This document shows positions 33,891-42,470 of a DNA stretch of 64,000 nucleotides, one piece after another. The stretch is from assembly GCA_016184125.1 (NCBI GenBank), contig JACPDG010000047.1, forward strand, positions 1 to 64,000, given 5' to 3'. The DNA comes from Candidatus Rokuibacteriota bacterium. GTDB lineage: Bacteria > Methylomirabilota > Methylomirabilia > Rokubacteriales > CSP1-6. A model generated the notes under the pieces. That model searched no databases. It had not been told where the DNA came from and saw nothing but the letters and a program-made list of their open reading frames with translations. How positions within the stretch are numbered: position 1 is the stretch's first letter; each line of letters opens with the position of its first letter. The translations under genes and the position numbers were made by a program.

Positions 33891-36218
33891 ATGAGCCAGC
33901 CAGGACACGGGAGATTGCTCGGCTTCGCCCGACGTTTGTTGCTGGTGACCCTGATTCCGGCCGTGGCGGCGGCCGGAGAAGTGGGCGTCCCCACCGCCGG
34001 CACCCGCCTCGACGACGTGGTGGTCGTCACACGACCTGACGCGACGACGATCCGTCTCGAGACGTCGAGTCACCCGCGCTACCAGGTCGAGCTCATCGAC
34101 GGCCCGGCGCGGCTGATCCTCGACCTCGAGGACACGACGTTCGCCTGGAAGTCCGGACCGCTGGACATCGACCGCGCACCGCTCAAGCAGGTCCGCGGCA
34201 GCCAGTTCCGGAAGGGCATCGCGCGCGTCGTGGTCGAGTTCACCCGCCGGGCTCCGTACACCATCGACGAGAACGCTCAGGGCCTCGTGATCGCCGTGCC
34301 GAACGTGTCGGGACGCGACGAGCGGGCCCCCGTCCCGACGTCGCGGCCGCGGTTGCGTGACCTGGTCGACGCGGCACCGGCCGCGCCCGTCCTGGTCCTC
34401 CCGGCCCAGTCGCGCGAACTGCCCACGCTGGTCCGGGTCCCGGCCGGTCAGTGGACCGACATGCAGCCCACCGTCGTTCCGCGTGGTCCCATCGTCGTCG
34501 GGCAGGCGGCGCAGGCGCCTCAGGCGCCCCCGCGGCCGGCGGCGCCGCCCGCCCCGCCGGCCGGCGGCAACGGCCGCCTCATCTCGCTCGATTTCAAGGA
34601 CGCCGACGTCGTGAACCTGCTCCGCATCCTCGCCGCGGAGAGCGGCAAGAACATCGTCATCGCGGACGACGTCAAGGGGAAGATGTCCATCACCCTGAAG
34701 AACGTCCCGTGGGAGCAGGCGCTCGACATCATCCTGGAGTCCCGCGGGCTGGAGAAGCTCGAGAAGGGCAACGTCATCAGGATCGTGACGCGGGACCAGC
34801 TGGCGCGTGACCGCGAGGCCATCGCCAAGATCGAGGAAGCGCGCGCCAAGGCCGAGTCGGCGAAGGCCCAGGCCGAGGCCGAGATCCGAACGAAGGTCGC
34901 GGAAGCCGCGCTGAAGGAGCAGCAGGCGCAACAGGCCAAGCTCGTGGCCGAGGCGGCCATCCGGGAACAGGAAGCGCGGGGCCCGCTCGTCGAGGAGACC
35001 ATCCGTCTCGCGTACGCCGATCCGGACGACATCGCGAAGACGCTCATCGGCCTGCTCGGCATCCCGGAGGGCGGGGCACCGGCCGAGCCGAGCGCCGCGG
35101 TCGTGCCCCCGGCCGGACCGCCGTTCTCGTCGCTCTATGGCGCCCAGGCGGCCCCGGGGCCGCCGCCGACGCCGTCCGCCGACGTGCTGGCGAAGGGCAT
35201 CACGATCAAGGCCCACAAGCCGACGAACTCGATCTTCATCCGTCACTACCGCGCCGATGTCGAGCGCATCAAGAAGCTCGTCCGCGAGACGCTCGACGTC
35301 CAGCTCCCGCAGATCAAGATCGAGGCGCGGCTCAACGAGCTGACCCGCACGGATCTCTTCGAGATCGGCGTGCAGTGGGGCGGCGCCGGCTTCCGGCGTG
35401 ACGGCTCGAACGTGCTCGTCACGCGCGGCGTGCAGACGGTCCAGAACGGCTTCCAGGTCGCCGGTGTGCCGTTCAACGCGTCGGAGGTCAACCCGGCCGC
35501 GAACGCCCTGGTCGGGCCAGGCGGTGCCTTGCCGCTGCCGACGATCCTGCCGGCGCTCGAGCCCGGCGCGAACCCGCTGCCGTTCGCCGGCAACGTCGTC
35601 AACATCCCGCCGTCCTCGTCGGTCGCGGGCATCGGCTTCGGCATCATCGGCACCCGTTTCAGCCTGAACCTGGCCCTCCAGGCGCTCGAGTCCCAGGGCA
35701 AGACGCGGTCGCTCTCGCGTCCCGAGATCGTCACCGTCGAGAATGCCAAGGCGTCGATTGCGCTCGGCACCGAGATCCCGTTCGCCACGGTGAGCTCCGC
35801 GGGCACCCAGATCCAGTTCAAGGAAGCCGCGCTGCGACTGGAGGTCACGCCGACGGTCATCCGGGAGCCGGGCGTGACGAAGGTCAAGATGAAGGTGATC
35901 GTCGAGAACAACGAGCCGGGGACCCCGGTCCCGGTCGGCACCGGAGGCACCGCGCTCCCGATCACGAAGCGGCGAGCGGAGACCGAGGTGGTCGTCCGCG
36001 AGGGCGAATGGCTCGTGCTCGGCGGCGTCCATCAGCGCTCCGACGTCGAGACCATCCGCAAGGTTCCGCTCTTCGGCGACATCCCGATCCTCGGCTGGCT
36101 CTTCAAGGCCAAGGCACGCCGGATCGACCCGGACCGCGAGCTGGTCATCTTCATCACCCCGACCGTGCTGAAGGATCCCCCGCGCGGGACCGGCCCCACG
36201 TCGCCTCCCGTTCGCTGA
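33891..36218 (+). CDS. pilQ: Type IV pilus secretin PilQ
   Basis: A 775-residue outer-membrane secretin. A signal peptide precedes one AMIN domain (residues about 45-135) and a Pro/Ala-rich linker. Then come an STN/N0 domain (ISLDFKDADVVNLLRILAAE), an inserted coiled coil of about 55 residues rich in Ala/Lys/Glu (residues 308-362), N1 (ITIKAHKPTNSIFIRHYRAD) and the secretin core with VEVTPTVI-type strands and the closing VPLFGDIPILGWLFKAK. The gene ends in a short repeat shared with 39947-39982. Downstream are shikimate genes, as in many pil loci. Confidence 0.95.
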   Translation: MSQPGHGRLLGFARRLLLVTLIPAVAAAGEVGVPTAGTRLDDVVVVTRPDATTIRLETSSHPRYQVELIDGPARLILDLEDTTFAWKSGPLDIDRAPLKQVRGSQFRKGIARVVVEFTRRAPYTIDENAQGLVIAVPNVSGRDERAPVPTSRPRLRDLVDAAPAAPVLVLPAQSRELPTLVRVPAGQWTDMQPTVVPRGPIVVGQAAQAPQAPPRPAAPPAPPAGGNGRLISLDFKDADVVNLLRILAAESGKNIVIADDVKGKMSITLKNVPWEQALDIILESRGLEKLEKGNVIRIVTRDQLARDREAIAKIEEARAKAESAKAQAEAEIRTKVAEAALKEQQAQQAKLVAEAAIREQEARGPLVEETIRLAYADPDDIAKTLIGLLGIPEGGAPAEPSAAVVPPAGPPFSSLYGAQAAPGPPPTPSADVLAKGITIKAHKPTNSIFIRHYRADVERIKKLVRETLDVQLPQIKIEARLNELTRTDLFEIGVQWGGAGFRRDGSNVLVTRGVQTVQNGFQVAGVPFNASEVNPAANALVGPGGALPLPTILPALEPGANPLPFAGNVVNIPPSSSVAGIGFGIIGTRFSLNLALQALESQGKTRSLSRPEIVTVENAKASIALGTEIPFATVSSAGTQIQFKEAALRLEVTPTVIREPGVTKVKMKVIVENNEPGTPVPVGTGGTALPITKRRAETEVVVREGEWLVLGGVHQRSDVETIRKVPLFGDIPILGWLFKAKARRIDPDRELVIFITPTVLKDPPRGTGPTSPPVR

Positions 36219-36253
36219 GAGTTCGCGCAACAACCGACCACCGCGGTGGACGG
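36214..36253. repeat. Short repeat shared with 39947-39982 (copy 1), palindromic core
   Basis: GCTGAGAGTTCGCGCAACAA followed by CCGACCACCGCGGTGGACGG covers the pilQ stop codon and the next 35 bp. The core CCACCGCGGTGG is a perfect palindrome. The other copy (39947-39982) matches GCTGAGAGYTCGMGCAACAA and a diverged palindrome. It might be a small mobile or terminator-like element. Confidence 0.5.
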
Positions 36254-36292
36254 CGGCCCCGGCCGCGACAGTGGTAAGCTGACCCGTATCCC

Positions 36293-36367
36293 ATGCGCGA
36301 GACCTTCCGATTCCTCGTGGCTGGCGAATCCCACGGCGAGGCCCTGGGGCCTCCGTCGAGAGCCTGA
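36293..36367 (+). pseudogene. Chorismate synthase (aroC) 5' remnant
   Basis: A 24-codon frame reads MRETFRFLVAGESHGEAL and then falls into PPSRA and a TGA. FRFLxAGESHG is the N-terminal signature of chorismate synthase, carrying the conserved active-site His region. The remaining 350 or so codons are missing, and aroB starts 43 bp later. The typical order pilQ - aro genes survives here with aroC (and any aroK) deleted, so a complete aroC must lie elsewhere if the pathway is intact. Confidence 0.75.
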
Positions 36368-36409
36368 AAGAGTGGTCGTGCCGGCTGCCAGGCCGGCGGG
36401 ACGGCGCGG

Positions 36410-37483
36410 ATGCTGATCCCGGTCGACCTCGGATCTCGCTCGTACACGATTGCCGTCGAGTGCGGCGCGCTCGCGATGGTCGGCGATCACCTCCGCCCCC
36501 TCGGCCTCGGAGGCAAGGCGGTGCTGGTCAGCGACGCCGCCATCCGCCGGCTCTACGGCACCCGCGTGGCGGAGAGCCTCACGACGGCCGGATTCAGCGT
36601 CACCGAGCTCGACGTGCCGGAGGGCGAGCCGGCGAAGTCGCTCGCCGTCGCCGAGCGCTGCTGGGACGCCCTGCTCTCGGCGGGGATCGACCGCACGTCG
36701 ACGGTGCTCGCCCTCGGTGGAGGTGCCGTCGGCGACCTCGCCGGGTTCGTCGCCGCCACCTACATGCGAGGGGTGAACTTCGTGCAGCTGCCGACGACCG
36801 TGCTCGCGCAGGTGGACGCGTCCATCGGCGGGAAGACCGCGATCGACCATCCCCGCGCGAAGAACCTGATCGGCAGCTTCCACCAGCCGCGGCTCGTCGT
36901 CGTCGACCCGGCGACCATCGGTTCGCTGCCCGAACGTGAGTATCGCTCGGGGCTCGCCGAGATGGTGAAGCATGGCTGCGTGCTCGACGCCGGCTACTTC
37001 GACGACATGGAGCGGTCCGCCGCAGCGTTGCTGGGTCGTGACCTCGGACACGTCGAGCGACTCATCGCCGGCTCGTGCCGGCTCAAGGCCCGCGTGGTGG
37101 AGCAGGACGAGCGCGACGCCGAGCTCCGGAACGTGCTGAACTACGGCCACACGATCGGCCACGCGCTCGAGGCGGCGTCGGAGTATCAGCGGTGGACGCA
37201 CGGCGAAGCGGTCGCGCTCGGCATCGTGGCGGAGGCGCGGCTCGCGCACCGGCTCGGCGAGGCGACGGCAGACACGGTCGCCAGGCAGCGCGCGCTGCTC
37301 GAGGCGCTCGGCCTCCCAACCCGGATCGAGGGCGTCGATCCTGCGGTCGTGCTCGCGGCGATCAAGCGCGACAAGAAGGCCCGCGACGGACGGATCCCGT
37401 TCGTGCTGGCGCCGGAGATCGGCCGGTTCCGGCTCGTGACCGACGTCAAGGACGACGACGTGCTGGCGGCGCTCGGAGCGTGA
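36410..37483 (+). CDS. aroB: 3-dehydroquinate synthase
   Basis: A 357-residue AroB that converts DAHP to 3-dehydroquinate, the second step of the shikimate pathway, using NAD+ and a divalent metal. NAD-binding GGGAVGDLAGFVAATYMRG, the PTTVLAQVDASIGGKTAID block, EMVKHG and metal ligands in NYGHTIGHALE and HGEAVALG are all present. Length is normal. The ATG follows a GC-rich 43-bp spacer after the aroC remnant. Confidence 0.96.
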   Translation: MLIPVDLGSRSYTIAVECGALAMVGDHLRPLGLGGKAVLVSDAAIRRLYGTRVAESLTTAGFSVTELDVPEGEPAKSLAVAERCWDALLSAGIDRTSTVLALGGGAVGDLAGFVAATYMRGVNFVQLPTTVLAQVDASIGGKTAIDHPRAKNLIGSFHQPRLVVVDPATIGSLPEREYRSGLAEMVKHGCVLDAGYFDDMERSAAALLGRDLGHVERLIAGSCRLKARVVEQDERDAELRNVLNYGHTIGHALEAASEYQRWTHGEAVALGIVAEARLAHRLGEATADTVARQRALLEALGLPTRIEGVDPAVVLAAIKRDKKARDGRIPFVLAPEIGRFRLVTDVKDDDVLAALGA

Positions 37484-37493
37484 GCCGTGTGGG

Positions 37494-37758
37494 AGGCCCT
37501 CCAGTTCGCCGCGGCAGATCGAGGAGCCCCGGGTCCCGGACACTACCGAGCGCCGGAAGGCGTGGAGCGCAGGGCAGGCCCTCCAGCTCGCCCCGGCAGA
37601 TCGAGGAGCGCCCCGGGTCCCGGACACTACCGAGCGCCGGGGGCTGGAGCGCAGCGCAGGCCCTCCAGTTCGCCCCGGCAGATCGAGGAGCGCCCCGGGT
37701 CCCCCGGGGCGCTGCCGAGCGCGGGGGGGTATGGGGGGCCATTTCGGGGCCCCCCATG
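37494..37758 (+). repeat. Two-hairpin intergenic repeat, copy 7, expanded with exact 82-bp units
   Basis: Reverse orientation: three units beginning AGGCCCTCCAG at 37494, 37576 and 37658 (period exactly 82 bp), each with AGATCGAGGAGCGCCCCGGG or near. The last unit continues into the hairpin CGCCCCGGG/CCCGGGGCG, then GGGGGGCCATTTCGGGGCCC and CCCCATG. It fills most of the 317-bp aroB-TPR gene gap; the rest is a promoter. The AACTGGAGGGC motif of each unit (minus strand) also occurs in copy 9. Confidence 0.85.
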
Positions 37759-37761
37759 CAA

Positions 37762-37791
37762 TTGACAACAGAAACCGCGGGTCCGTATAAC
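37762..37791 (+). promoter_or_regulatory. Sigma-70 promoter for a leaderless TPR-protein mRNA
   Basis: TTGACA (37762-37767) and TATAAC (37786-37791) with 18 bp between lie immediately after the intergenic repeat. The expected start of transcription (37798-37801) coincides with the GTG at 37801, predicting a leaderless mRNA. Confidence 0.7.
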
Positions 37792-37800
37792 AGACGCGCC

Positions 37801-38421
37801 GTGCCGTCCGACGATCTCGCCGCCCAGATCCGACGTGCCGAGGAGCGCATCGCGCGCGATCCCAAGTCCCTGGCGTTCGCGCAGCTCGCCGACCTGTACC
37901 GCAAGGCGGGACGCACGGCCGACGCGATCGCCGCGTGCCGCCAGGGACTCGCGCGCTATCCGCAGTACGCGACCGCCCGCCTGATTCTCGCGAAGGCGCT
38001 CGCCGCTGACGGCGCGGTCGCCGAGGCCCTGTCCGAGGTCGAGACGATCCTCGCGGCGACTCCGGCCGAGGCCGGCGCGCACCGGCTCGCCGCCGATCTC
38101 GAGCGCCAGCGCGGGCGCATCGACGCGGCGGCACGGCACCTCGAGGCGGTCGTCAAGGTGGACCCCGGGGATCGGGACGCCCGCTCGCTCCTCGGGCTGC
38201 TGCGCGCCGACCCGGCGGCCTCGGACGCGAGCGCGCTCCTGCGCGTGCTCCGCGACGACACGTTCGTCACCGCCAGCTTCGGCGCCGTGTGCCTCGACCA
38301 GGGAGCCACGGAGGAAGCCGCGGTGCTCTTCACCCGCCTCTTGAGAACCGACCCGGAGCACCGCGGCGCACGCGAAGGGCTCGAGGCAGCCATGCGTGGC
38401 CGCTCTCGACGGAAAGGCTGA
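37801..38421 (+). CDS. TPR-repeat protein, 206 aa
   Basis: A soluble helical-repeat protein without signal peptide. About four TPR units are recognisable ([40 protein letters not shown]), with a closing [20 protein letters not shown]. It probably acts as a protein-interaction scaffold; the partner is unknown. GTG 37801 is chosen because a consensus promoter sits just upstream and would place the mRNA 5' end at this codon. The ATG at 37756 would lie upstream of transcription. It is 7 bp before efp. Confidence 0.75.
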   Translation: MPSDDLAAQIRRAEERIARDPKSLAFAQLADLYRKAGRTADAIAACRQGLARYPQYATARLILAKALAADGAVAEALSEVETILAATPAEAGAHRLAADLERQRGRIDAAARHLEAVVKVDPGDRDARSLLGLLRADPAASDASALLRVLRDDTFVTASFGAVCLDQGATEEAAVLFTRLLRTDPEHRGAREGLEAAMRGRSRRKG

Positions 38422-38428
38422 ATACCGG

Positions 38429-38998
38429 ATGCAGGTCTCGACCGCCGAATTCCGCAAGGGGCTCCGCATCGTCTTCGACGGCGAGCCGTACAACATCGTC
38501 GACTTCCAGCACGTGAAGCCCGGCAAGGGCGGCGCGTTCGTCCGCACCAAGCTCAAGCACATGAAGAGCGGGCGCGTGATCGACAACACGTTCCGGTCGG
38601 GCGAGAAGGTGGGGCTCGTCGAGTTCGAGGAAAAGCACATGCAGTTCCTCTATCGCGACGACCGCTACAACTTCATGGACACGGAGACGTACGAGCAGGT
38701 CTCGCTCTCCGAGAACGAGGTCGGCGACGCCCGCTTCTATCTCAAGGAGGACACCGAGGTCGAGGTGCTGTACATCGCCGGCTCGCCCACGAGCGTCGAG
38801 CTGCCGAACTTCGTCGAGCTCTCGATCGTCCGCACTGATCCGGGCGTGCGCGGCGACACCGCGCAGGGCGGCTCGAAGCCCGCGACGCTCGAGACCGGGG
38901 CTGTCGTGCAGGTGCCGCTCTTCCTGAGCGAGGGCGACGTCGTCAAGGTCGACACGCGCACGGGCGAGTATCTGGGCCGCGTCGCGGCCGCGGGATGA
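38429..38998 (+). CDS. efp: Translation elongation factor P
   Basis: A 189-residue EF-P that relieves ribosome stalling at polyproline. Three beta domains are present: the KOW-like N domain with the modification loop [13 protein letters not shown] (K33, equivalent to E. coli K34), then [18 protein letters not shown] and the C domain ending [19 protein letters not shown]. Length is standard. The frame is open upstream, but [14 protein letters not shown] is the family N-terminus. The stop overlaps the accB start. Confidence 0.96.
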   Translation: MQVSTAEFRKGLRIVFDGEPYNIVDFQHVKPGKGGAFVRTKLKHMKSGRVIDNTFRSGEKVGLVEFEEKHMQFLYRDDRYNFMDTETYEQVSLSENEVGDARFYLKEDTEVEVLYIAGSPTSVELPNFVELSIVRTDPGVRGDTAQGGSKPATLETGAVVQVPLFLSEGDVVKVDTRTGEYLGRVAAAG

Positions 38999-39522
38999 TG
39001 GCGAGACCGCACCGTCGCCGGTCCTCGACGAGGGCGACGCGGGCGCCGGGCGCTCAGCGCGCGGGCACGGGCGGTGAGACGGACGTCGTGGATCTCGCCC
39101 GCCGGCTCGGCGCCGTCATCGCCGAGCTCGCCCTGTGCGAGGTCGAGATCGAGCACGGCGATCTCCGCATTCGCGTGCAGCGCGCGCCCCTCGGCTTTGC
39201 AGCCGACGTCTCAGCTCCCGGCAGCCCGCCGGCGCCCGTCGGTGCATCATCACTCCCGGCTGGAGAAGCTGGCGCCGGCGCCCTCGTCACGGTCGAGGCG
39301 CCGATGGTCGGCACCTTCTACCGTGCGTCGTCGCCCACCGCCGACCCGTACGTGCGCGAGGGCGACCTCGTGAAGCACGGCCAGATCCTCTGCATCATCG
39401 AAGCGATGAAGCTGATGAACGAGATCGAGTCGAAGGTGAGCGGCCGCATCGTGAAGATCCTGGTCGAGAACGGGCAACCCGTCGAGTACGGCCAGCCGCT
39501 CTTCCTCATCGATCCACGGTAA
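38995..39522 (+). CDS. accB: Biotin carboxyl carrier protein of acetyl-CoA carboxylase
   Basis: Carries biotin between the carboxylase and transferase steps of malonyl-CoA synthesis. The C-terminal biotinyl domain is complete ([20 protein letters not shown], then [17 protein letters not shown] with biotin-accepting K139). The N-terminal helix [20 protein letters not shown] matches typical AccB starts, so the 30-residue Arg-rich extension before it is suspicious. GTG 39088 would give the usual length of about 145 residues, while ATG 38995 is the coupled start overlapping the efp stop. A peptidase gene and repeats separate it from accC. Confidence 0.93.
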   Translation: MMARPHRRRSSTRATRAPGAQRAGTGGETDVVDLARRLGAVIAELALCEVEIEHGDLRIRVQRAPLGFAADVSAPGSPPAPVGASSLPAGEAGAGALVTVEAPMVGTFYRASSPTADPYVREGDLVKHGQILCIIEAMKLMNEIESKVSGRIVKILVENGQPVEYGQPLFLIDPR

Positions 39523-39760
39523 TGGGGGGCCCCGATATGGCCCCCCATACCCCCCATCGCTCGGAAGCGCCCCGGGACACCCGGGGCGCTCCTCGATCAC
39601 CGGCCCCGTCCTCGGGGGCCCCGATATGGCCGAGCGTTCATGATGGGGGCCCCGACATGGCCCCCGACCATCGCACGAAGGGGGCTGACGCCCCCCTCGG
39701 GCTCCCCCGGCCCCGACGCTCGGCAGCGCCCCGGGAAGCCCGGGGCGCTCCTCGATGACC
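39522..39760 (+). repeat. Two-hairpin intergenic repeat, copy 8 (duplicated, partly degenerate)
   Basis: It starts on the last base of the accB TAA stop: ATGGGGGGCCCCGATATGGC with C6 runs, then CTCGGAAGCGCCCCGGG/CCCGGGGCGCTCCTCGA. A second, degenerate copy begins near 39640 (ATGATGGGGGCCCCGACATG) with an additional GGGGGCTGACGCCCCC hairpin and ends CTCCTCGATGACC. The downstream peptidase ATG (39755) is formed by its final bases. The whole 232-bp accB-peptidase gap is this element. Confidence 0.82.
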
Positions 39761-41128
39761 GGCCGCGTCCCCGGAGGCGCCGAGCACTTGGCTCCTGACG
39801 TGCCGCGCCGCTCGAGCCGCCGGCTCGTCTGGTCGCTGGTGGCCCTGGCCCTCGGTGTCGCAGGCTTCCTCATCGCCGAGGGCGCACGCCCCGCGCCAGG
39901 GACATCGCCGGTGCCGGCGCGTGTCGCCGTGCCCGGGCGCTCACCGGCTGAGAGCTCGAGCAACAATGGACCGCCGCAGCGGTCGATTGTTACTCGAACC
40001 GACGCGATGACCCGCGAAGGGCTCGCGCTCCACGCGGGGGAGGAGTTCGCGGCGACCTGCGACCGGTTGACCGAAGCCGCGCACGACGAGCCGAGCCCCT
40101 CGCGCCGGGAAGACGTCGGCTGGTGCTTCGAGAGCTGGGGATGGCAGGCCCTCCGGGAAGGACGTGCCGAGGAGGCGATGGCGCTGTTCCAGCACGGATT
40201 GCGCGAGCTCCCCGCCTCGCCCGGCCTGCTGCGCGGGCTGGGCCTGTCCGCGGTGCACGCGGGCCGCGTCGACGAGGCCCTGGCCCCGCTCGAACAGGTC
40301 GCGCGTGCCGGCAGCGACGCGGAGGTCCGTCTTCTCCTCGCCCACCTCTGGGACCGGCAGGACGACGCCGGCCGCGCGAGGGCTCACGTACGTGCGGCGC
40401 TCGCGCGCGATCCCGGGCATGACAGGGCGCGGCGCCTCCTCGCGAAGCTCGACCGCGAGGCGCGCGTCGAAACCGCGTTCGTGCGGATCGACCGCCCGCA
40501 CTTCGTCGTGAAGGCGCCGCCGGACATGGACCCGGCCCTTCGTGAGCGCGTCCTGCGGCAGCTCGACGCCGCCCGCGAGCACGTGGGCCGCACGCTCGGG
40601 CACGTCCTGCCCGACCGCGCGACCGTCGTGCTGTACGGCGCCGGCGAGTGGGAGCGCGTGACGGGGCTGCACGGCTGGGCCAACGGCGCGTTCGACGGCA
40701 AGATCCGCCTGCCGCTCGCGACCGCGCTGCCACCGGCAGGCGAGCTCACGCGGCTCATCGTCCACGAGTACGCGCACGCGGTCATCCACCAGCGTTCGCA
40801 CGGCCGGGCTCCGCGCTGGCTTCAGGAGGGGCTCGCGCAGGTGCTCGAGGGCTCGACGGCGGACCCGATGCTCCGCGTGCCGGCGCAGCCGACTCTCGCG
40901 GGGATCGAGGCGCTCATCACCGACGCGGATCCGGCGCGCGCCCGGACCGGATACGACCTGGCGTTGTGGGTCGTCACGGACCTCGTCGATCGCGGCGGCA
41001 TGGACGCGATGAGCGCGCTGCTGCTCCGGCTGCGGGACGGTGAGCCGCTCGGCGAGGCGATGGGCCGGGTCTGGGGGCTGCGGGCGTCGGAGCTGGAGCA
41101 CCACTGGCGCCGCCTCCTGGGTGGGTAG
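39755..41128 (+). CDS. Membrane-anchored TPR metallopeptidase (HEXXH, peptidase-MA-like)
   Basis: A 457-residue protein: short cytoplasmic tail, one membrane helix (VWSLVALALGVAGFLIAEGA), a low-complexity linker, two or three TPRs (residues 120-235) and a C-terminal gluzincin-like domain. That domain has LIVHEYAHAVIHQ (H337, E338, H341) and the downstream ligand Glu in WLQEGLAQ (E358). It is probably an extracytoplasmic zinc peptidase of unknown substrate. A short palindromic repeat is embedded in the linker (residues about 65-80). It is inserted between accB and accC, which are normally adjacent. The start codon is created by the flanking repeat. Confidence 0.8.
   Translation: MTGRVPGGAEHLAPDVPRRSSRRLVWSLVALALGVAGFLIAEGARPAPGTSPVPARVAVPGRSPAESSSNNGPPQRSIVTRTDAMTREGLALHAGEEFAATCDRLTEAAHDEPSPSRREDVGWCFESWGWQALREGRAEEAMALFQHGLRELPASPGLLRGLGLSAVHAGRVDEALAPLEQVARAGSDAEVRLLLAHLWDRQDDAGRARAHVRAALARDPGHDRARRLLAKLDREARVETAFVRIDRPHFVVKAPPDMDPALRERVLRQLDAAREHVGRTLGHVLPDRATVVLYGAGEWERVTGLHGWANGAFDGKIRLPLATALPPAGELTRLIVHEYAHAVIHQRSHGRAPRWLQEGLAQVLEGSTADPMLRVPAQPTLAGIEALITDADPARARTGYDLALWVVTDLVDRGGMDAMSALLLRLRDGEPLGEAMGRVWGLRASELEHHWRRLLGG
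39947..39996. repeat. Short repeat shared with 36214-36253 (copy 2) forming an 18-bp inverted repeat inside a CDS
   Basis: GCTGAGAGCTCGAGCAACAA matches the pilQ-end copy at all but a few positions. Here arms 39957-39974 and 39979-39996 pair at 16 of 18 positions around the 4-base loop CGCA. It falls in frame in the linker of the peptidase between membrane helix and TPRs, so it looks like an in-frame insertion tolerated in a disordered region. Confidence 0.55.
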
Positions 41129-41135
41129 CCGCCGG

Positions 41136-42470
41136 ATGTTCCACAAGATCCTGATCGCGAACCGCGGCGAGATCGCGCTCCGCATCATCCGCACGTGCCG
41201 GGAGCTCGGCATCCGCACGGTCGTGGCGCACTCGAAGGCCGACGCCCACTCGCTGCCGGTGCGGCTGGCGGACGAGTCGATCTGCATCGGGCCGGACGAT
41301 CCGCGCGGCAGCTATCTCAACGTGCCCGCGATCGTGTCGGCCGCCGCCATCACCGACAGCGAGGCGATCCACCCCGGCTACGGTTTCCTCGCGGAGAACG
41401 CCGCGTTCGCCGACATCTGCCGCGCCTGCTCCATCACGTTCATCGGCCCGTCGCCCGAGGCGATCCGACTCATGGGCGACAAGGCCCAGGCCCGCCAGAT
41501 CGCGAAGCAGGCCGGCGTCCCGATCGTGCCCGGCAGCGAGCGCCCGTTGCGTGACGGTGACGAAGCGGTCGAGGTCGCGGACCGCGTGGGCTATCCGGTG
41601 ATGCTCAAGGCGGCCGCCGGCGGCGGTGGCCGCGGCATGCGCATCGGGCGCGACCGGGAGGCGTTGCCGAACGCGTTCGCGGCGTGCCAGTCGGAGGCTG
41701 GCGCCGCGTTCGGCTCGACGGAGATCTACTGCGAGAAGCTCGTGGAAGGGGCGCGGCACATCGAGGTGCAGGTCCTCGGCGACAGGAGCGGCATGCGCGT
41801 GCACCTCGGCGAGCGCGACTGCTCGGTGCAGCGGCGGCACCAGAAGCTGCTCGAGGAGTCCCCGGCGCCGAGACTGCGGCCCGAGACGCGCGCCGCGCTC
41901 CACCGCGCGGCGCTGCAGGTGGCGGCGGCCGTCAACTACGTCAGCGCGGGGACCGTGGAGTTCCTCGTCGATCCCGAGCAGCGCTTCTACTTCATCGAGA
42001 CGAACACGCGCATCCAGGTCGAGCACCCGGTGACCGAGATGCTGACGGGCATCGACCTCGTCCGCGAGCAGATCCGCGTCGCGGCCGGCGAGCCGCTGGG
42101 CTACCGGCAAGACGCGATCGCGCTCACCGGACACGCCATCGAGTGCCGCATCAATGCCGAGGACCCCGAGACGTTCACGCCGAGCGCCGGCCGCGTGACG
42201 GCGTGGATCCCGCCGGGCGGCTTCGGCGTCCGGGTCGACAGCCACCTGATGGCCGGGTACAGCGTGCCGCCGTTCTACGACTCACTCCTCGCCAAGGTGA
42301 TCGTCCACGGGCGTGACCGCGCCGAGGCGATCGAGCGCATGCGGCGGGCGCTCTCGGAGACGGTCGTGGACGGTGTGAAGACCACGATCCCGTTCCACCT
42401 CAAGGTCCTCGGCGATCCGGAGTTCATCGCCGGCCGGTTCGGCAGCGCCGACGGCGCGCGGCGGCTGTGA
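41136..42470 (+). CDS. accC: Biotin carboxylase of acetyl-CoA carboxylase
   Basis: A 444-residue ATP-grasp enzyme that carboxylates AccB-biotin. N-terminus MFHKILIANRGEIALRIIRT, ATP-grasp KAAAGGGGRGMRIGRD, the HQKLLEESPAP block, and the active-site loop NTRIQVEHPVTEMLTGIDLV are intact. The length is standard. The ATG lies 7 bp after the peptidase stop, so it is probably in the same transcript as accB. Its stop overlaps the GTG of thiE. Confidence 0.96.
   Translation: MFHKILIANRGEIALRIIRTCRELGIRTVVAHSKADAHSLPVRLADESICIGPDDPRGSYLNVPAIVSAAAITDSEAIHPGYGFLAENAAFADICRACSITFIGPSPEAIRLMGDKAQARQIAKQAGVPIVPGSERPLRDGDEAVEVADRVGYPVMLKAAAGGGGRGMRIGRDREALPNAFAACQSEAGAAFGSTEIYCEKLVEGARHIEVQVLGDRSGMRVHLGERDCSVQRRHQKLLEESPAPRLRPETRAALHRAALQVAAAVNYVSAGTVEFLVDPEQRFYFIETNTRIQVEHPVTEMLTGIDLVREQIRVAAGEPLGYRQDAIALTGHAIECRINAEDPETFTPSAGRVTAWIPPGGFGVRVDSHLMAGYSVPPFYDSLLAKVIVHGRDRAEAIERMRRALSETVVDGVKTTIPFHLKVLGDPEFIAGRFGSADGARRL

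Noticed and set aside
37756-37800. ATG at 37756 as the start of the TPR protein.
   Set aside because: It is the terminal CATG of the repeat and lies upstream of the promoter TTGACA-N18-TATAAC; GTG 37801 fits the transcription start.
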